Shown piece by piece: positions 1 through 11,060 of a DNA stretch of 64,000 nt; the first letter of the stretch is position 1; every line of letters begins with the position of its first letter. Source of the stretch: Hormiphora californensis (lineage: Eukaryota > Ctenophora > Tentaculata > Cydippida > Pleurobrachiidae); the NCBI GenBank assembly GCA_020137815.1, contig CM035358.1:7422733-7486732 (forward strand), read 5' to 3'. Position numbers and translations under genes: made by a program. The notes beneath the pieces were generated by a model. The model did not search any database. It was not told where the DNA came from and saw nothing but the letters and a program-made list of their open reading frames with translations.

Positions 1-816
1 TCACACGCCAGAGTTCCGTTAATTGGGAAGGAACCTGCCCTAACTACCCCATGAACGGCCGGACGCTGCATCTGCATCACGAACAAAAAGTGATGTTCCA
101 TGAACCCACATGGAGTACTGATTACAAATCAGAGGTTGGCAGCGCAAAATCTACAAAGGTGCCATAGTCAATGGAGCGTCCGAATTGTCCTAGCCAAGGC
201 CACATCTAGAGCGATCAATGCTGAGATGCCACTCACCAAGGGTCGCTGGAGATATCCGAGACTGGCACAATGTGAAAACAGTGCTGGTGCGGTCCTCTTC
301 ATGGGACCTGTTAAGATAGTTATGGGAGACGATTCCACCCTTATCTCCAAAACCATGGACATAAGACGGAGGAAGAAAACTCTCCCGGGGGAAAGAGGAA
401 ACTCTGGAACCTGAGCTCCGTCCTTCTCGGGCGTGAGGAACTGGCTGCCGGACGGGATAAAATCACAAGTAGAGGATTGGAAGCGGAGGCACATACAACA
501 ACAACAACAACAACACCCTCCGTTATTATTTCGTTAATTTCCTTTTGAGGATATCATATCTTTGATGTCCGACTTTTGTTAAGTTGCCCTTCAAAATATT
601 GATTGGAATATCAAATTCCATACAGTTGTATTACTTCATTGTGGGAATATTAAATTCCAATATGACGTCTTCCTTGATTGAATTTGCAATATAGTTACAG
701 TTGTGCCTCACGTAACGGTCTCCCTTGCCTCCGGTCAGATCTCCCGGATCTCGAGATCTCCGGAGACGTCCCATGGAGATCTCCGGAGGTGCAAGGGAGG
801 CCTAGTGGAACAATTA
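1..816. other. Upstream region, no gene assigned
   Basis: The first 490 bases are richer in G+C than what follows and carry overlapping open frames of about 105 residues on both strands. Neither has a domain I recognise, and they may be repeat-derived. A short (ACA)n run lies near 490-515. The rest is AT-rich up to the GPCR start. A GPCR promoter or 5' UTR exon must lie here, but I see no motif that fixes it. A dense palindromic cluster of AGATCTCC-like words lies at 735-800, just before the GPCR ATG. Confidence 0.4.
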
Positions 817-1551
817 ATGGATACCAAACTAACCTATCTCCATCCTCTAGATATTATGACTACAAATACAGAATTGATCAGATCGGTGAACAGAGCCTAT
901 CTCCCGTTCTCCTGCTTAGCGCTGTTTGCTTTGGTTGCCATATTTGGTAAGAACACTCAGCTGATTGTTTATATTTCATGTCGTGGCTACCCAGAATATA
1001 CTGCGTATGCGGCCACAACTAACTCACAATTGTCTGATTGAATCGATTCTCTTGATTCCTCCCCAAAATAATATTCATTCATAATTTTCAGGGAATGTCT
1101 TCGTCGTGTTATTGTTTGTGAAGCTTCGAAGGGTTGCCGGTCGTCTATCACCTCACATGTAAGTATACACACATTGTCTGATCTCGTACTAACCAACTTC
1201 TAACCAACTTGTAAACTTACAGAAGTTACACAATGAACAGGATTTTCCTTATATTTTACTTCTGAAGTCAACATGTGGGGTTAACTTGGTTTTTTACCAC
1301 ATTCCATCTCAGATTCCTGACAAACTTGGCGTTGTGTGACTTGTTCCTTGGACTAAAGCTCCCCTTTTTCTTTCTTGTTACCCTTCTCATGGGATCTTCC
1401 TGGATATTCGAGGACCAAAGTCTGAGCTGTACTTTCGGTGGAATTGCAGACTCTTTTGCCATTCGAGTTACTGTTGCTGGTACGTAATCGCTTCGCTGCA
1501 ATTCGAATATGACCGCCGGTCATTGACCGGTCTCTACAAGTGAGATATAGA

Positions 1552-1612
<61 letters not shown>

Positions 1613-1741
1613 GGGTTTCACAGTTATATAATAACCTCACCGAAGCAATAGTTATAAAATAAACCGTCTGCAGATTTAACCCGGTCCTGGGATAAATGGC
1701 AGACTGGCAGAGATAGAGAGAGAGAGATAGAGAGAGAGAGG

Positions 1742-1772
<31 letters not shown>

Positions 1773-3451
1773 CATACTGTTTAACTAGATGAGTCTGAAG
1801 GCATAATTTTTCTAATTTCTCTGCACCAAGTCTAGACGATTCACCCCCCCCCCCTTCAGGAATGACTGCAGTGGCTATCGACCGATATTTGGCTGTCTTT
1901 ACTGCCATCAGATACCCCAAATTGGTTTCAAGTAGACGGGCTGTTATGACAGTGGTGGCTATTTGGATCTACTGCTTCCTATCGTCCATGGTAAGATTAT
2001 TAGCAATTAAAATAAATTAGTAAAGTAATAGCTATGTACCTAGTAAAAGGTACAACGCCTTGAATTCACCAATTACTTGGTGACATTGACACCTAGTGCG
2101 TGCGAGATCGAGGTCGCGCACGGTGTCTATGTCACCAAACCAATTACTCGATCAAACAGTAAACTATATTAGACAAAGTTTAACCCGATGATATCTTCAG
2201 ATCCCATTGATACTCCGAACATTCGGTTTGATGAATGTAGAGTACAGATTTAACAAAGACCACAATATGTGTATACCACAAGCACCCACTGGGGAGGACA
2301 AACTTACTATTATTGTAAGTAGTCATCTTAATTAATTAATTAACTAGTTCAACTGAAGTCACTCAGCTTTTAGATTCGAGTCTGTATTTTTCAACATAAT
2401 GAACCTATACATAGTGTACTAATTAAAGAGAACACACTTGAATCTCTCTACCCGACTCATCCTTGTTAAGTAAGGGGTGAGACCTCAATCAACAACAAAA
2501 CCAATCCAAGCTAATTCAGTACTAAACCTTTACAGCTCTACAACATATTGGATCAAGCGGTTAACTTTGTTGCCCCACTTTTCATAATGAGTGTGTGCTA
2601 CTTTAAAATTGTCAAGAAAATCGTCCGAAAAAACAAGTGAGTCTCTGTCTATGATAGATAAATATTTGAAGTCAAACTATATATTCCTTTCCTTAATTAG
2701 ACCCTAATCTAACTCAAATCACGAATTCGGAATTGTAAAAGTCTAATTTAACTCAAAACTCTTACCAGGGTGAGTAGAAAGTTCAGGGATTTCATCAAGA
2801 ACGCCCCACGCTCCATTGGTTTGGTGGGAGGGCCCGCTGCCCAGGACTACTTTGTTCCTCAGAGTATCGTCTACGAGAATGAGGTGGGTGTTACTTAGTT
2901 AGTTAGTTAATTAATTAATTAATTAAATAATATTTTAATGGGCCTAGTCTGATATATTATGGATAAAAACTTTTAGTTCTTCTACACTTCCTCTATTTTT
3001 TCTTTAAGTTTCATCTGTTTTTAGTTTTGTAGCCTGTAGGACTCGTTAGAAATAGTTTTATCGTTACGGTGTTGGAATGTTTTGCAAAATGCAACTGGCT
3101 GTCAATCCAAAGAGCTTGTTAACCAACTGATTCTCTGGTATTATATGAGCTTGTCCGAGTTGCAGTTAAATACCAGCAATATACCAGTTTATATGTCTGG
3201 TATCATAAAACACACAAACCATCAGACAAGCAGAAACAAGATGGTCATCTTATTTCTCTCATCCCTTACTCAACAACTTTATTTACTAGTATTTGGAATG
3301 CTAACCCCTAAAATCTCGTTAGGTTGAGAGAGAGGAATTCATAGAACTCCCAGCCATCACTAAACCATTGCAATCCAACACCTCAAGGTAAGAGAGCGAT
3401 AGAGGGCGAGAGAGGGAGAGTTAGGGATTAAAAGAGGGAGAGAGATAGATA

Positions 3452-3525
<74 letters not shown>

Positions 3526-3527
3526 AG

Positions 3528-3573
<46 letters not shown>

Positions 3574-3651
3574 GAGAGAGAGAGAGAGAGAGAGAGGAGA
3601 GAGTAGAGAAGGATGAGAGAGAGACGAGAGAGAGAGAGGAGAGAAGAGAGG

Positions 3652-3705
<54 letters not shown>

Positions 3706-5582
3706 AGCGAAAAAGATAGAAGATAGAAGCTGGGAACCTGGTTAAAAAGCGTGACTCCTAACTAGTGCAGCAGCCGTCTGAGGTGTACCATCTAACCAGA
3801 TCAGCTATATAAATTCAAATAACTCACGGACCGACTTCTCAAGTACTGAAATATTAGACACGCATACTTTTAATGGGAAGTCTGGTACGCATACTTTAGA
3901 TCTTAAATAAAAAAAGTAGATTAGTAGAAAAAGAGTAATGAGATCTACGAAGAAATGAGCATGTTTTCTAAAAACAATTTGGTTTTAACACATGTTTCTC
4001 CCTCAGTGGTACCCTCCCCTACTCCTGTAGCACGGGTTGCACCTCTACCACCAGTGGAGTTAGCAGTTGCACTACAATCAGTACTGGCACCCCTGTAAAG
4101 ATACCTCCCATTACTCCCATCCTAAAACCAGCTACTAGTGTTGAGAAGGCTCACCCGTTAATGAAAGCAGGGAGTTTGACTCCAGTTAAAAGGTCCTATA
4201 AAACACCGGGAACACCAGTCACCAGGGTGTTACCTGCAGTACACAACACCTACAAGAGGCACCCAGCTGCTGTGTTCTGTACACCGGTTAGGAGGGGAAA
4301 CAATGTGAGCATGAATGGGGGAGTAGCCGGCATGAGGAGCTGCCCTGTCTCACCCTCACGAGGTGCTTCTAGTCAACTGAAACTACAGCTGACCTCCAAA
4401 TCTACACCTAAAATGCACAGTCAACTCAAAATGACAAGGTACATGATTTTACTATCGAAATATCAGGATTCCCGACATTGAATCACAATAATTACTTTCC
4501 AAATTGCCCCACCCTAATTACCCTCCACTTGCACAGGTGTAATCTCCAGATATCCAAGGAGAGGCATGGTTCCGACCAACTCCTAAAGGGGGGTGTACGG
4601 AGACTCTCAACAGCTGTTATGACAAGTTCCCTGATGAGCCAACTGAGAAGATTATCAGTGGTTTCAACACACTTCCATCGCATGACCAAGTAGGTTTTAG
4701 GATTTAACGTTCTAGAACGTTCTAAAATTGAATCTATAAGAGTTTCGGTTCATATCTGGCTGATTAGGAATATTAATATCTGTCTGATTAGAGCTTTGTC
4801 CACGAAGAACATATCAGGGAAAACTGACAAGCCTAGACAAGTCCCTCCTAGTTCTATTAAAACCCCCGACCATTTAATTAACAAGCCCTCCCTACTGTCA
4901 GATATCAGCAAAAGATAGCAAAGACCACCGTAGTCGTCTACCTATCCTTCGTGTGCTGCTTTTCACCGTACATCCTAAGCCAGGTGATTAGTTGTTAGAG
5001 AACCGTGGTCAGAGCATTGAGGGGAAACAGTCGTGCCTGAACCTGAGGTTCAGGAACGACTGTTTTTAAATTTTAACTTATCTTTTGTTATGGGATATTA
5101 TTATTATTAATTCATCTGACCTCATTTCTTTGATAATTATATGTGTTCAATATTTCACATCTTTTTTGTCAGACGTCACATGACCTTGAAGGGTCCGACC
5201 AATGTCACTTGACAGATAGTAGCCCCACGTCAAGAGGTCTATACTATCTATATCACGTGCCATTTTTAGGCCCTGTGTCGTGGGATCTATGACTATAACG
5301 TATTAGCCCACATATATATATCATGAAATGTGTGGGGTGTGGCCTATATTGAGCTGTCTATTTCGAAACTAACCACCGGTATTTCCCCAGATGATAGTTC
5401 AAATACGGAGCGGGTTATCTGAGGAACTGTCAGAACAAGACTCTACCTTCCTGTTTGTTAGCATTTGTCTGGTGTATCTGAATGCTACAATCAATGTCAT
5501 CATCTATGGAACGATGCACAGGAACATCAGAGCAACGATGAAGGGATTGTTCATTAGAAACACGGGAACACCTAAAATATGA
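817..5582 (+). CDS. Class A (rhodopsin-family) GPCR with long third intracellular loop, 12 exons
   Basis: Seven-transmembrane receptor of the plasma membrane. Coding exons: 817-946, 1092-1158, 1313-1479, 1860-1990, 2201-2314, 2536-2636, 2769-2883, 3323-3387, 4007-4438, 4537-4689, 4902-4983, 5391-5582. All junctions are GT-AG, the phases join, and the total is 1,749 nt (582 residues plus stop). Visible motifs are TM1 GNVFVVLLF, TM2 NLALCDLFLGLKLP, a Cys at the start of TM3, AIDRYLAV at about residues 127-134, TM5 with FVAPLFIM, TM6 CCFSPY and TM7 YLNATINVIIYG. The loop between TM5 and TM6 is about 225 residues, Ser/Thr/Arg-rich, and spread over exons 6-10. Departures from the family: the TM6 toggle Trp is Phe and the TM7 NPxxY is NVIIY (no Pro). 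An in-frame ATG at 703 would add 38 residues; I chose 817 because TM1 follows closely. The ligand is unknown. Such long loops occur in muscarinic and other amine receptors, but I see no amine-binding signature. Confidence 0.9.
1552..1613. repeat. (GA)n microsatellite in GPCR intron 3
   Basis: Nearly pure GA run inside the intron between exons 3 and 4. A second, interrupted GA run follows at about 1712-1772 in the same intron. The intron also ends in a C-rich tract just before the acceptor at 1859. Confidence 0.9.
2076..2138. mobile_element. Small palindromic MITE in GPCR intron 4
   Basis: An inverted repeat with outer ends ACTTGGTGACAT and ATGTCACCAA folds into a near-complete hairpin. A related unit with the same ends lies at 25993-26059, where the duplicated locus (copy C) lacks it. 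That shows the family has moved. Non-coding, no target duplication resolved. Confidence 0.6.
3388..3708. repeat. Long imperfect GA microsatellite in GPCR intron 8
   Basis: About 320 bases of (GA)n, interrupted by GAGGA, TAGA and ACGAG variants, starting directly after the exon 8 donor at 3388. The purine-rich strand is the sense strand of the gene. Confidence 0.9.
5027..5063. repeat. Short near-perfect palindrome in GPCR intron 11
   Basis: Arms ACAGTCGT and ACGACTGT enclose CCTGAACCT/AGGTTCAGG, giving a stem of about 17 bp with a very small loop and one offset base. No coding content. It could be a tiny foldback relic or an extruding palindrome. Confidence 0.6.
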
Positions 5583-6334
5583 ATACATTCTATATCATGG
5601 AGTTAACTAATTTATTTTAAATTGATCTTTAAATTTGTCTAATTTATGAACCTTAACTTTATATCATTTATCTTGATATGACACTCGAGTTTTGAGAAGG
5701 ACTAAAGTAAAATTTCAGTTAATTTATTATGATGGGAATAATTTATATGTTACGATTATCCGCCGCACTTATATTGTGAGTAAGTGCTTGTTGTGCACGT
5801 CCGTTACGATGAGACAACGAGAGAGATAGAGAGAGAGGAACTTATGGATAAGAGAAAGAGGGAGAGAGAAAGAGAGTGAGAGGAAATTATGAATAAGAGA
5901 AAGAGAGGGAGAGAGATAGAGAGAGGAAGAGATAGAGAGAATTCAAGGTACTCCTGCTTGCAAAGTCAAGTGTAATTATGAACTTGTCGTATATAGAGCA
6001 AGCATGAGTGTAGTTTTGATAATCTTTGTGTAAATCGTTTTTTGAAGTTTAGAGAAAGAGAGGGAGAGAGATAGAGAGAGGAAGAGATAGAGAGAATTCA
6101 AGGTACTCCTGCTTGCAAAGTCAAGTGTAATTGTGAACTTGTCGTATATAGAGCAAGCATGAGTGTAGTTTTGATAATCTTTGTGTAAATCGTTTTTTGA
6201 AGTTTAAATACCGTTTTGTGTCTTTGTCCAAAAAGTCGACTATAAATAAAGAATTTGATTGCTAATTTTGCTGGATGGAGAAAGGAAGTCAATTAGAAAT
6301 TTTTTGATTGCGAAACATTTTTACTTGTTTATAG
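5583..6334. other. Intergenic region with GA runs and a 155-bp tandem duplication
   Basis: GA-rich stretches lie at about 5817-5941. A unit of about 155 bp starting near 5896 is repeated starting at 6051, nearly identical apart from one A/G difference (TAATTATG against TAATTGTG). The unit includes GA-rich DNA plus about 100 bases of unique sequence. No gene seen. A short acceptor-like TATAG precedes the next gene's ATG, so a 5' UTR exon of that gene may lie here. Confidence 0.7.
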
Positions 6335-9300
6335 ATGGAGAAGGGGAGTAAGTTGCTGAGGGGTAACTGGGTTGAAGCAAAGGCCACAGAAGGTCTTGAT
6401 CCGGATATAGAGGTTGGATGCACTACTTCGAGACGGGTCAGTAAACAGGGACATGATGGCCTCCTGACACAGGACACACAGGCTGCTTCGGAGAAAGTAT
6501 CCAGCAATGCAGGTTTGTACCAAATACTTCCCAGATACTTCCTTCTCATTTCCCATTTCTCATTTTATTCCTACCTCCATAGTCCAAACTGAAGACGTCT
6601 GGCATAGATCCTGTTCTTAATTGAATATTAGTACTGCAAAATCGTTGTTTCTCTTTAATTCATAGTCCAAACGCCTTTCATAAAAGTAGCTCTGGCTTTC
6701 TACAAGAGTTGATTCACACATCCAACATGTAGTTAAACATGTGCTGTAGGGAAAGAACCACTTGCCTAGTCAACTAGTAACCTTGAGAAATAAGGATATT
6801 ATATCCTTGTGACCACAGGGCGTTTGCTATCATGCATCCTTCAATCACGGATTCAAGACATTGCAAAACTCTTATGGAAGTTATATATAGTTAACTCTTG
6901 CAGTTGCAAGGCTAATTTTATCAATTTATCATCTAGTTTTAAAGAGGGGGGCCTGATAGCGATGCTAAAAATAACTTAAAATGCATATGCTATTTTATGA
7001 CTTGTGCCCTATCAATCGATAGCTAAATCCTTTAAAACCCCATTTAGCTAAACCTCCATTTATGATCAGAATTGAACCTAGAAAACCTAAAAAACCTAAA
7101 CAACAAGAATAAATGCATTATGATTCATAATGCTATGTTTCCCCGCCAACCTTTCATTCCTAACATGAAGGCGGGACAGACATTTCGGATGATTTATACA
7201 TCACGCAAACAGTATAGAACAAATCCTTGTGTTTTAGTTGCACTAAATTGCGCGCCACATTGCGGAATTGCGCGCCACACATTTCCTGAAAACGTTTCAA
7301 TGAAGTGATTTATGAAGGAGCAGGTTGTTGTTGTGTGTGCGGCTCTAGTTGCTACATGTTGCCCCTCGCAACCTGAAACGGGACAAGAGAGTTGACTTGC
7401 TACACATAGTCACTATATCCGTTTAGATTTCTAAACCCCTATGCCTTTTTGCAAAAGGCATCCGGGTGAAGGCCTTCGGCCTTCACCCGGGCGGGGAAAA
7501 AATTCCGCTCTACATTTGGCATTTACATATATACAATCGCATACATTGTCTTGTCCTGTTGTTTCTCCTAAAACCTAAAAAACCTAAACAACAAGAATAA
7601 ATGCATTATGATTCATAATGCTATGTTTCCCCGCCAACCTTTCATTCCTAACATGAAGGCGGGACAGACATTTCGGATGATTTATACATCACGCAAACAG
7701 TATAGAACAAATCCTTGTGTTTTAGTTGCACTAAATTGCGCGCCACATTGCGGAATTGCGCGCCACACATTTCCTGAAAACGTTTCAATGAAGTGATTTA
7801 TGAAGGAGCAGGTTGTTGTTGTGTGTGCGGCTCTAGTTGCTACATGTTGCCCCTCGCAACCTGAAACGGGACAAGAGAGCTGACTTGCTACACATAGTCA
7901 CTATATCCGTTTAGATTTCTAAACCCCTATGCCTTTTTGCAAAAGGCATCCGGGTGAAGGCCTTCGGCCTTCACCCGGGCGGGGAAAAAATTCCGCTCTA
8001 CATTTGGCATTTACATATATACAATCGCATACAGTGTCTTGTCCTGTTGTTTCTCTTTAATTCATAGTCCAAACGCCTTTCATAAAAGTCATAGTCCAAA
8101 CGCCTTTCATGAAAGTAGCTCTGGCTTTCTACAAGGGCTGTCTTCAATTGATTCACATTCAACATTTAACATAGACATGTGCAGCAGGAAAAGAACCACT
8201 TTCCTAGTAACCTTGAGAAATAAGGATATTATATGTAACCAGAGGGTGTTTGCTATCATGGATCCTTCAATCATCCTTCAATCACGGATTCAAGACATTG
8301 CAAAACTCTTATGGAAGTTATATATAACCGCTAGTTAACTCTTGCAGTTGCAAGGCTAATTTTATCATCTAGTTTTAAAGAGCCTGATAACGGTGCTAAA
8401 AATAACTTGAAATGCGTTTGTTATTTTATGACTTGCACCCTATCAATCGATAGCTTACACGGTCGCTTGTAGTGGGAAAACGGTAATGGAAAACGAAGAT
8501 ACAGTAAGACGACGCGCAACCGTGGCCAATCAGTACGCTAGTACGTGCTGACACATGAACTTTTTGCCGCACGTTATGCAACGTGTGTGTCTCATTACTG
8601 TATTTCGCAATACCGTATTTTGACTGCAAGCAGCACTGTAAATCCTTTAAAGCCTCATTTAGCTAAATCCCCCTAATATAATAATGTAGATCCTTCATTT
8701 ATGATCAGAATTGAACCTAAAAAATCTAAAAATTTCCGCTCTATAATTGGCAATTACATATATCGCATACAGTATCTTGACCTTCCGAAAAACTGACAGA
8801 ATATCATGTCCTATTGGGGACAATTATAGGTTGTGTCAATTAGAACTAGGAAACTATGGGATATAATTGAGAGTGTAAAGAAGTAAAACAATGAGTTTGG
8901 AATATTTAGGATGCTGCTTAAGGGAATGCATTTTCTAGGGTGATCGGGGAAAAGCTCAGCTATTGCACAGGTGAATGATGGCATATGTCCATAATTCCGC
9001 ACCTATTACCCTCAACCTTTATTGTCACTCAACAACTCAACCTATAACTGGCGGATGGCCATTTCGGTCACCAACGTAGCAGCTTGAGAAGTTTTAACGG
9101 TTTAGCTTTTTTTGAACTTCTAAACCCTTCCATCAGACATAGCAACGCAGCTTCACCCCTCCACTACCAGCCTAGGCGGTTTCTAGAACACCAGATGATC
9201 GTATGCCCTGTGGTTATAAAGCTAAACCCTTTCAACAGAAGGTTATGATGGCTTGGCTAGACCGAGTGCCTCTGACGTGAAATTGCATTGCATAATCATT

Positions 9301-10366
9301 TGAAATTTATAGCTATCTCACAACTATTTTAAGGGCGGGATCACTGCCTGTGCTAAAAATAACACATGATGCCATGTCTTCTCACCGACCGTTCAATATG
9401 TTAAATTGCACATGAACGGCACATGATAGTTTGATTGCGAAACCAATAATTTAACCAGCATCTTTTTGTCCCTGATCGTGCATAAACCAGTATCTAATTT
9501 TGCCTCACCGGCCAAAGTATTTAGAAGTATAGAGTGAAAAACTGAAGTTTCCATAGCGATATGAATTGACACTGATTTCCTTTTTCCACAGCAATCTACC
9601 AGCCCCTTCCACCACCGCCCCGGTCCACGGGCCAGAGGGCACACGATCGGAAGATTGACCTGATTAAACAGGTTGGCAAGGATCTGTACAATGAGATTCA
9701 TGATGATCTTAACAAGGCACCTGAACCAACGGACTACACGACCACTCAGGGGCACTACCAAAGCTTGTAAGTTGCACCCTAGGATCCCTTTATTGGTATG
9801 AAATATTTTCAGTTTTCCGGGATGTTTTGATCTGCTATAATTACTTTACTAGCATTTCATTCGGTAGGAGAGTTCTTAGGAACAAGACAAGATGTTCAGT
9901 AACTACTTAATTATCATTCTAAAGAACTGAAAGGAATGTGTGGTAATGCAGTTAGACAGACCTACTAGTATGTTGTTGAGTAACTCAACAACTATTAAAT
10001 GCTTATTTCCAAGATACTCTCTGACATAAAATGACAGGTTCTGCAGAAACATTTTGCAAAAATTCTTATTCTAACCATTTCTCTCCTCTCCATTAACTAT
10101 TTCTCTCCTCTCCACTATAGGCACCCGGAGTTAACTATTTCTCTCCTCTCCACTATAGGCACCCGAAGTATGCTACAGTTGAGCATACTGTAACCAAGGA
10201 GCACAATTTCCTTTCTGACCAGCCCGCTACGTTCTGGCATGAACAGCTGGGAGGGAAGGTCATGCCGGGTCTGACGAACGTGGCCAAATCTGGGAATCCA
10301 TTCCACAAAGACAGCAAGTTCAGCACCCCTCTGGATGATCCGAGGACACACATTGCACAAGCTTGA
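6335..10366 (+). CDS. Small conserved-looking protein, function unknown, 3 exons
   Basis: Exons 6335-6512, 9592-9766 and 10159-10366 join in phase to give 186 residues. I do not recognise the family. The protein is hydrophilic and has no signal peptide or membrane segment. It has a Pro-rich patch (PLPPPPR) and a C-terminal stretch with PFHKDSKFSTPLDDP. Short basic proteins with FSTP-like motifs occur among ciliary microtubule inner proteins, but this is only a guess. The start is the first ATG after an acceptor-like TATAG, and a polyadenylation signal AATAAA lies at 10392-10397, 26 bases after the stop. Intron 1 is 3.1 kb and repeat-filled. Intron 2 ends in two tandem acceptors 38 bases apart, of which only the second (exon from 10159) keeps the frame. 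Confidence 0.75.
7432..7505 (-). mobile_element. Double-hairpin element terminus, first of two tandem copies
   Basis: Two adjacent stem-loops bounded by AAACCCCTA and GGCGGGGAAAAA. The same module is at about 7919-7993 and, in the opposite orientation, at 25227-25297 and 49012-49087 inside DEG/ENaC introns. Recurrence in unrelated introns marks it as part of a dispersed element. Confidence 0.6.
8462..8636. mobile_element. MITE of about 175 bp with terminal inverted repeats
   Basis: Ends are GTCGCTTGTAGTGGGAAAACGG and, on the other strand, GTGCTGCTTGCAGTC, so the terminal inverted repeat is about 14 bp and imperfect. An inverted copy lies at 35555-35726 and a third, truncated one near 35934-35975. 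Non-coding. No clear target duplication. Confidence 0.7.
10120..10158 (+). repeat. Tandem duplication of a 3' splice acceptor (38 bp)
   Basis: A pyrimidine tract plus CACTATAG|GCACCCG occurs twice, with AG ends at 10120 and 10158. Using the first acceptor inserts 38 nt and leads to a stop; the second joins the frame. The two units differ by GGAG against GAAG after the acceptor. Confidence 0.85.
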
Positions 10367-11060
10367 TCTGATATCATGGGACATGGATTAGAATAAAGGA
10401 TTAAAAAATATGGAACTGCATACACGTGTGTGTAAGAAGGATCAGATTGTCGTTTATAATTTATGGTTTTACATTTGAATGTAGGCTTTTTGAAACTAAT
10501 ATAACTTGTTTGTTTGTTTGTTTGTTTGTCACTAAACCATGGAAGCCTATCTAGTAGTAGTAGTAGTACCTACAAACCTACAAACCAACCAGGGTTTCAG
10601 ATTTAGAGATAGTCATGAACAACCATAAAATGGAAGATCCACCTGCTGCTATTTAACAATTCTGTTGTTCATTGTGTCGAGAATTAGTTGTCGGCAATCA
10701 TTTCAGAATTGAAGTGGGTCGATTTCTCCCCCTGCCAATATTCGTCTTATAATTATCCACTATTGTTCATGCTTTTCGCGGGCGGTGGAACAATTAAGTT
10801 CTTTGGGAACTTTTCTGTCGCAGAACTAAAGTATTTTCTGCCGTGGGTGGTGGATCTTTGGGATAAATACAGCGGGTAGAATGACATACTGAAACAGTCA
10901 CCATGTGACCATTTAACCTGGTGGGCACATTAAAGGAGGAATGGTGCTTGACGGCTCGTGAAGAATCCTTTGTCCTTATAATGGGGTTAATCAAAGGGGG
11001 GGGGGGGGACGGCCGCATATTTAAAGGTCATTTTCTCCTCTAAGTAATTTACTTTTGAAG
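10367..11060. other. Intergenic region
   Basis: Contains AATAAA at 10392-10397 serving the upstream gene, a (TTTG)n run near 10506-10530, a (TAG)n run near 10551-10568 and a poly-G run near 10998-11009. No coding exon that I can support. The promoter of the LDLa receptor should lie in the right-hand part, but I see no recognisable core element. Confidence 0.6.

Larger units (their letters stand above)
6645..8770. repeat. Nested tandem repeat array in intron 1 of the small gene
   Basis: Two 488-bp tandem units (about 7083-7570 and 7571-8058) are almost identical. They sit inside a longer repeat: the segment starting at about 6645 (TTCATAGTCCAAACGCC) recurs at about 8055 and continues to about 8730. 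Each 488-bp unit contains a 62-residue frame starting MIHNAMFPRQP. It is the same in both units only because the DNA is, and I do not call it a gene. Each unit carries a double hairpin (GCCTTTTTGCAAAAGGC and GGTGAAGGCCTTCGGCC) also found at 25.2 and 49.0 kb. Confidence 0.8.

Noticed and set aside
1-494. Overlapping 104- and 108-residue frames at the window start
   Set aside because: No recognisable motif, both strands equally open, and the left context is missing; kept only as unassigned sequence.
7120-7308. 62-residue frame (MIHNAMFPRQP) found twice
   Set aside because: Both copies lie in identical tandem DNA inside an intron, so conservation reflects the recent duplication, not selection.
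9393-9761. 122-residue minus-strand frame
   Set aside because: Antisense shadow of exon 2 of the small plus-strand gene, which has matching splice phases on both sides.
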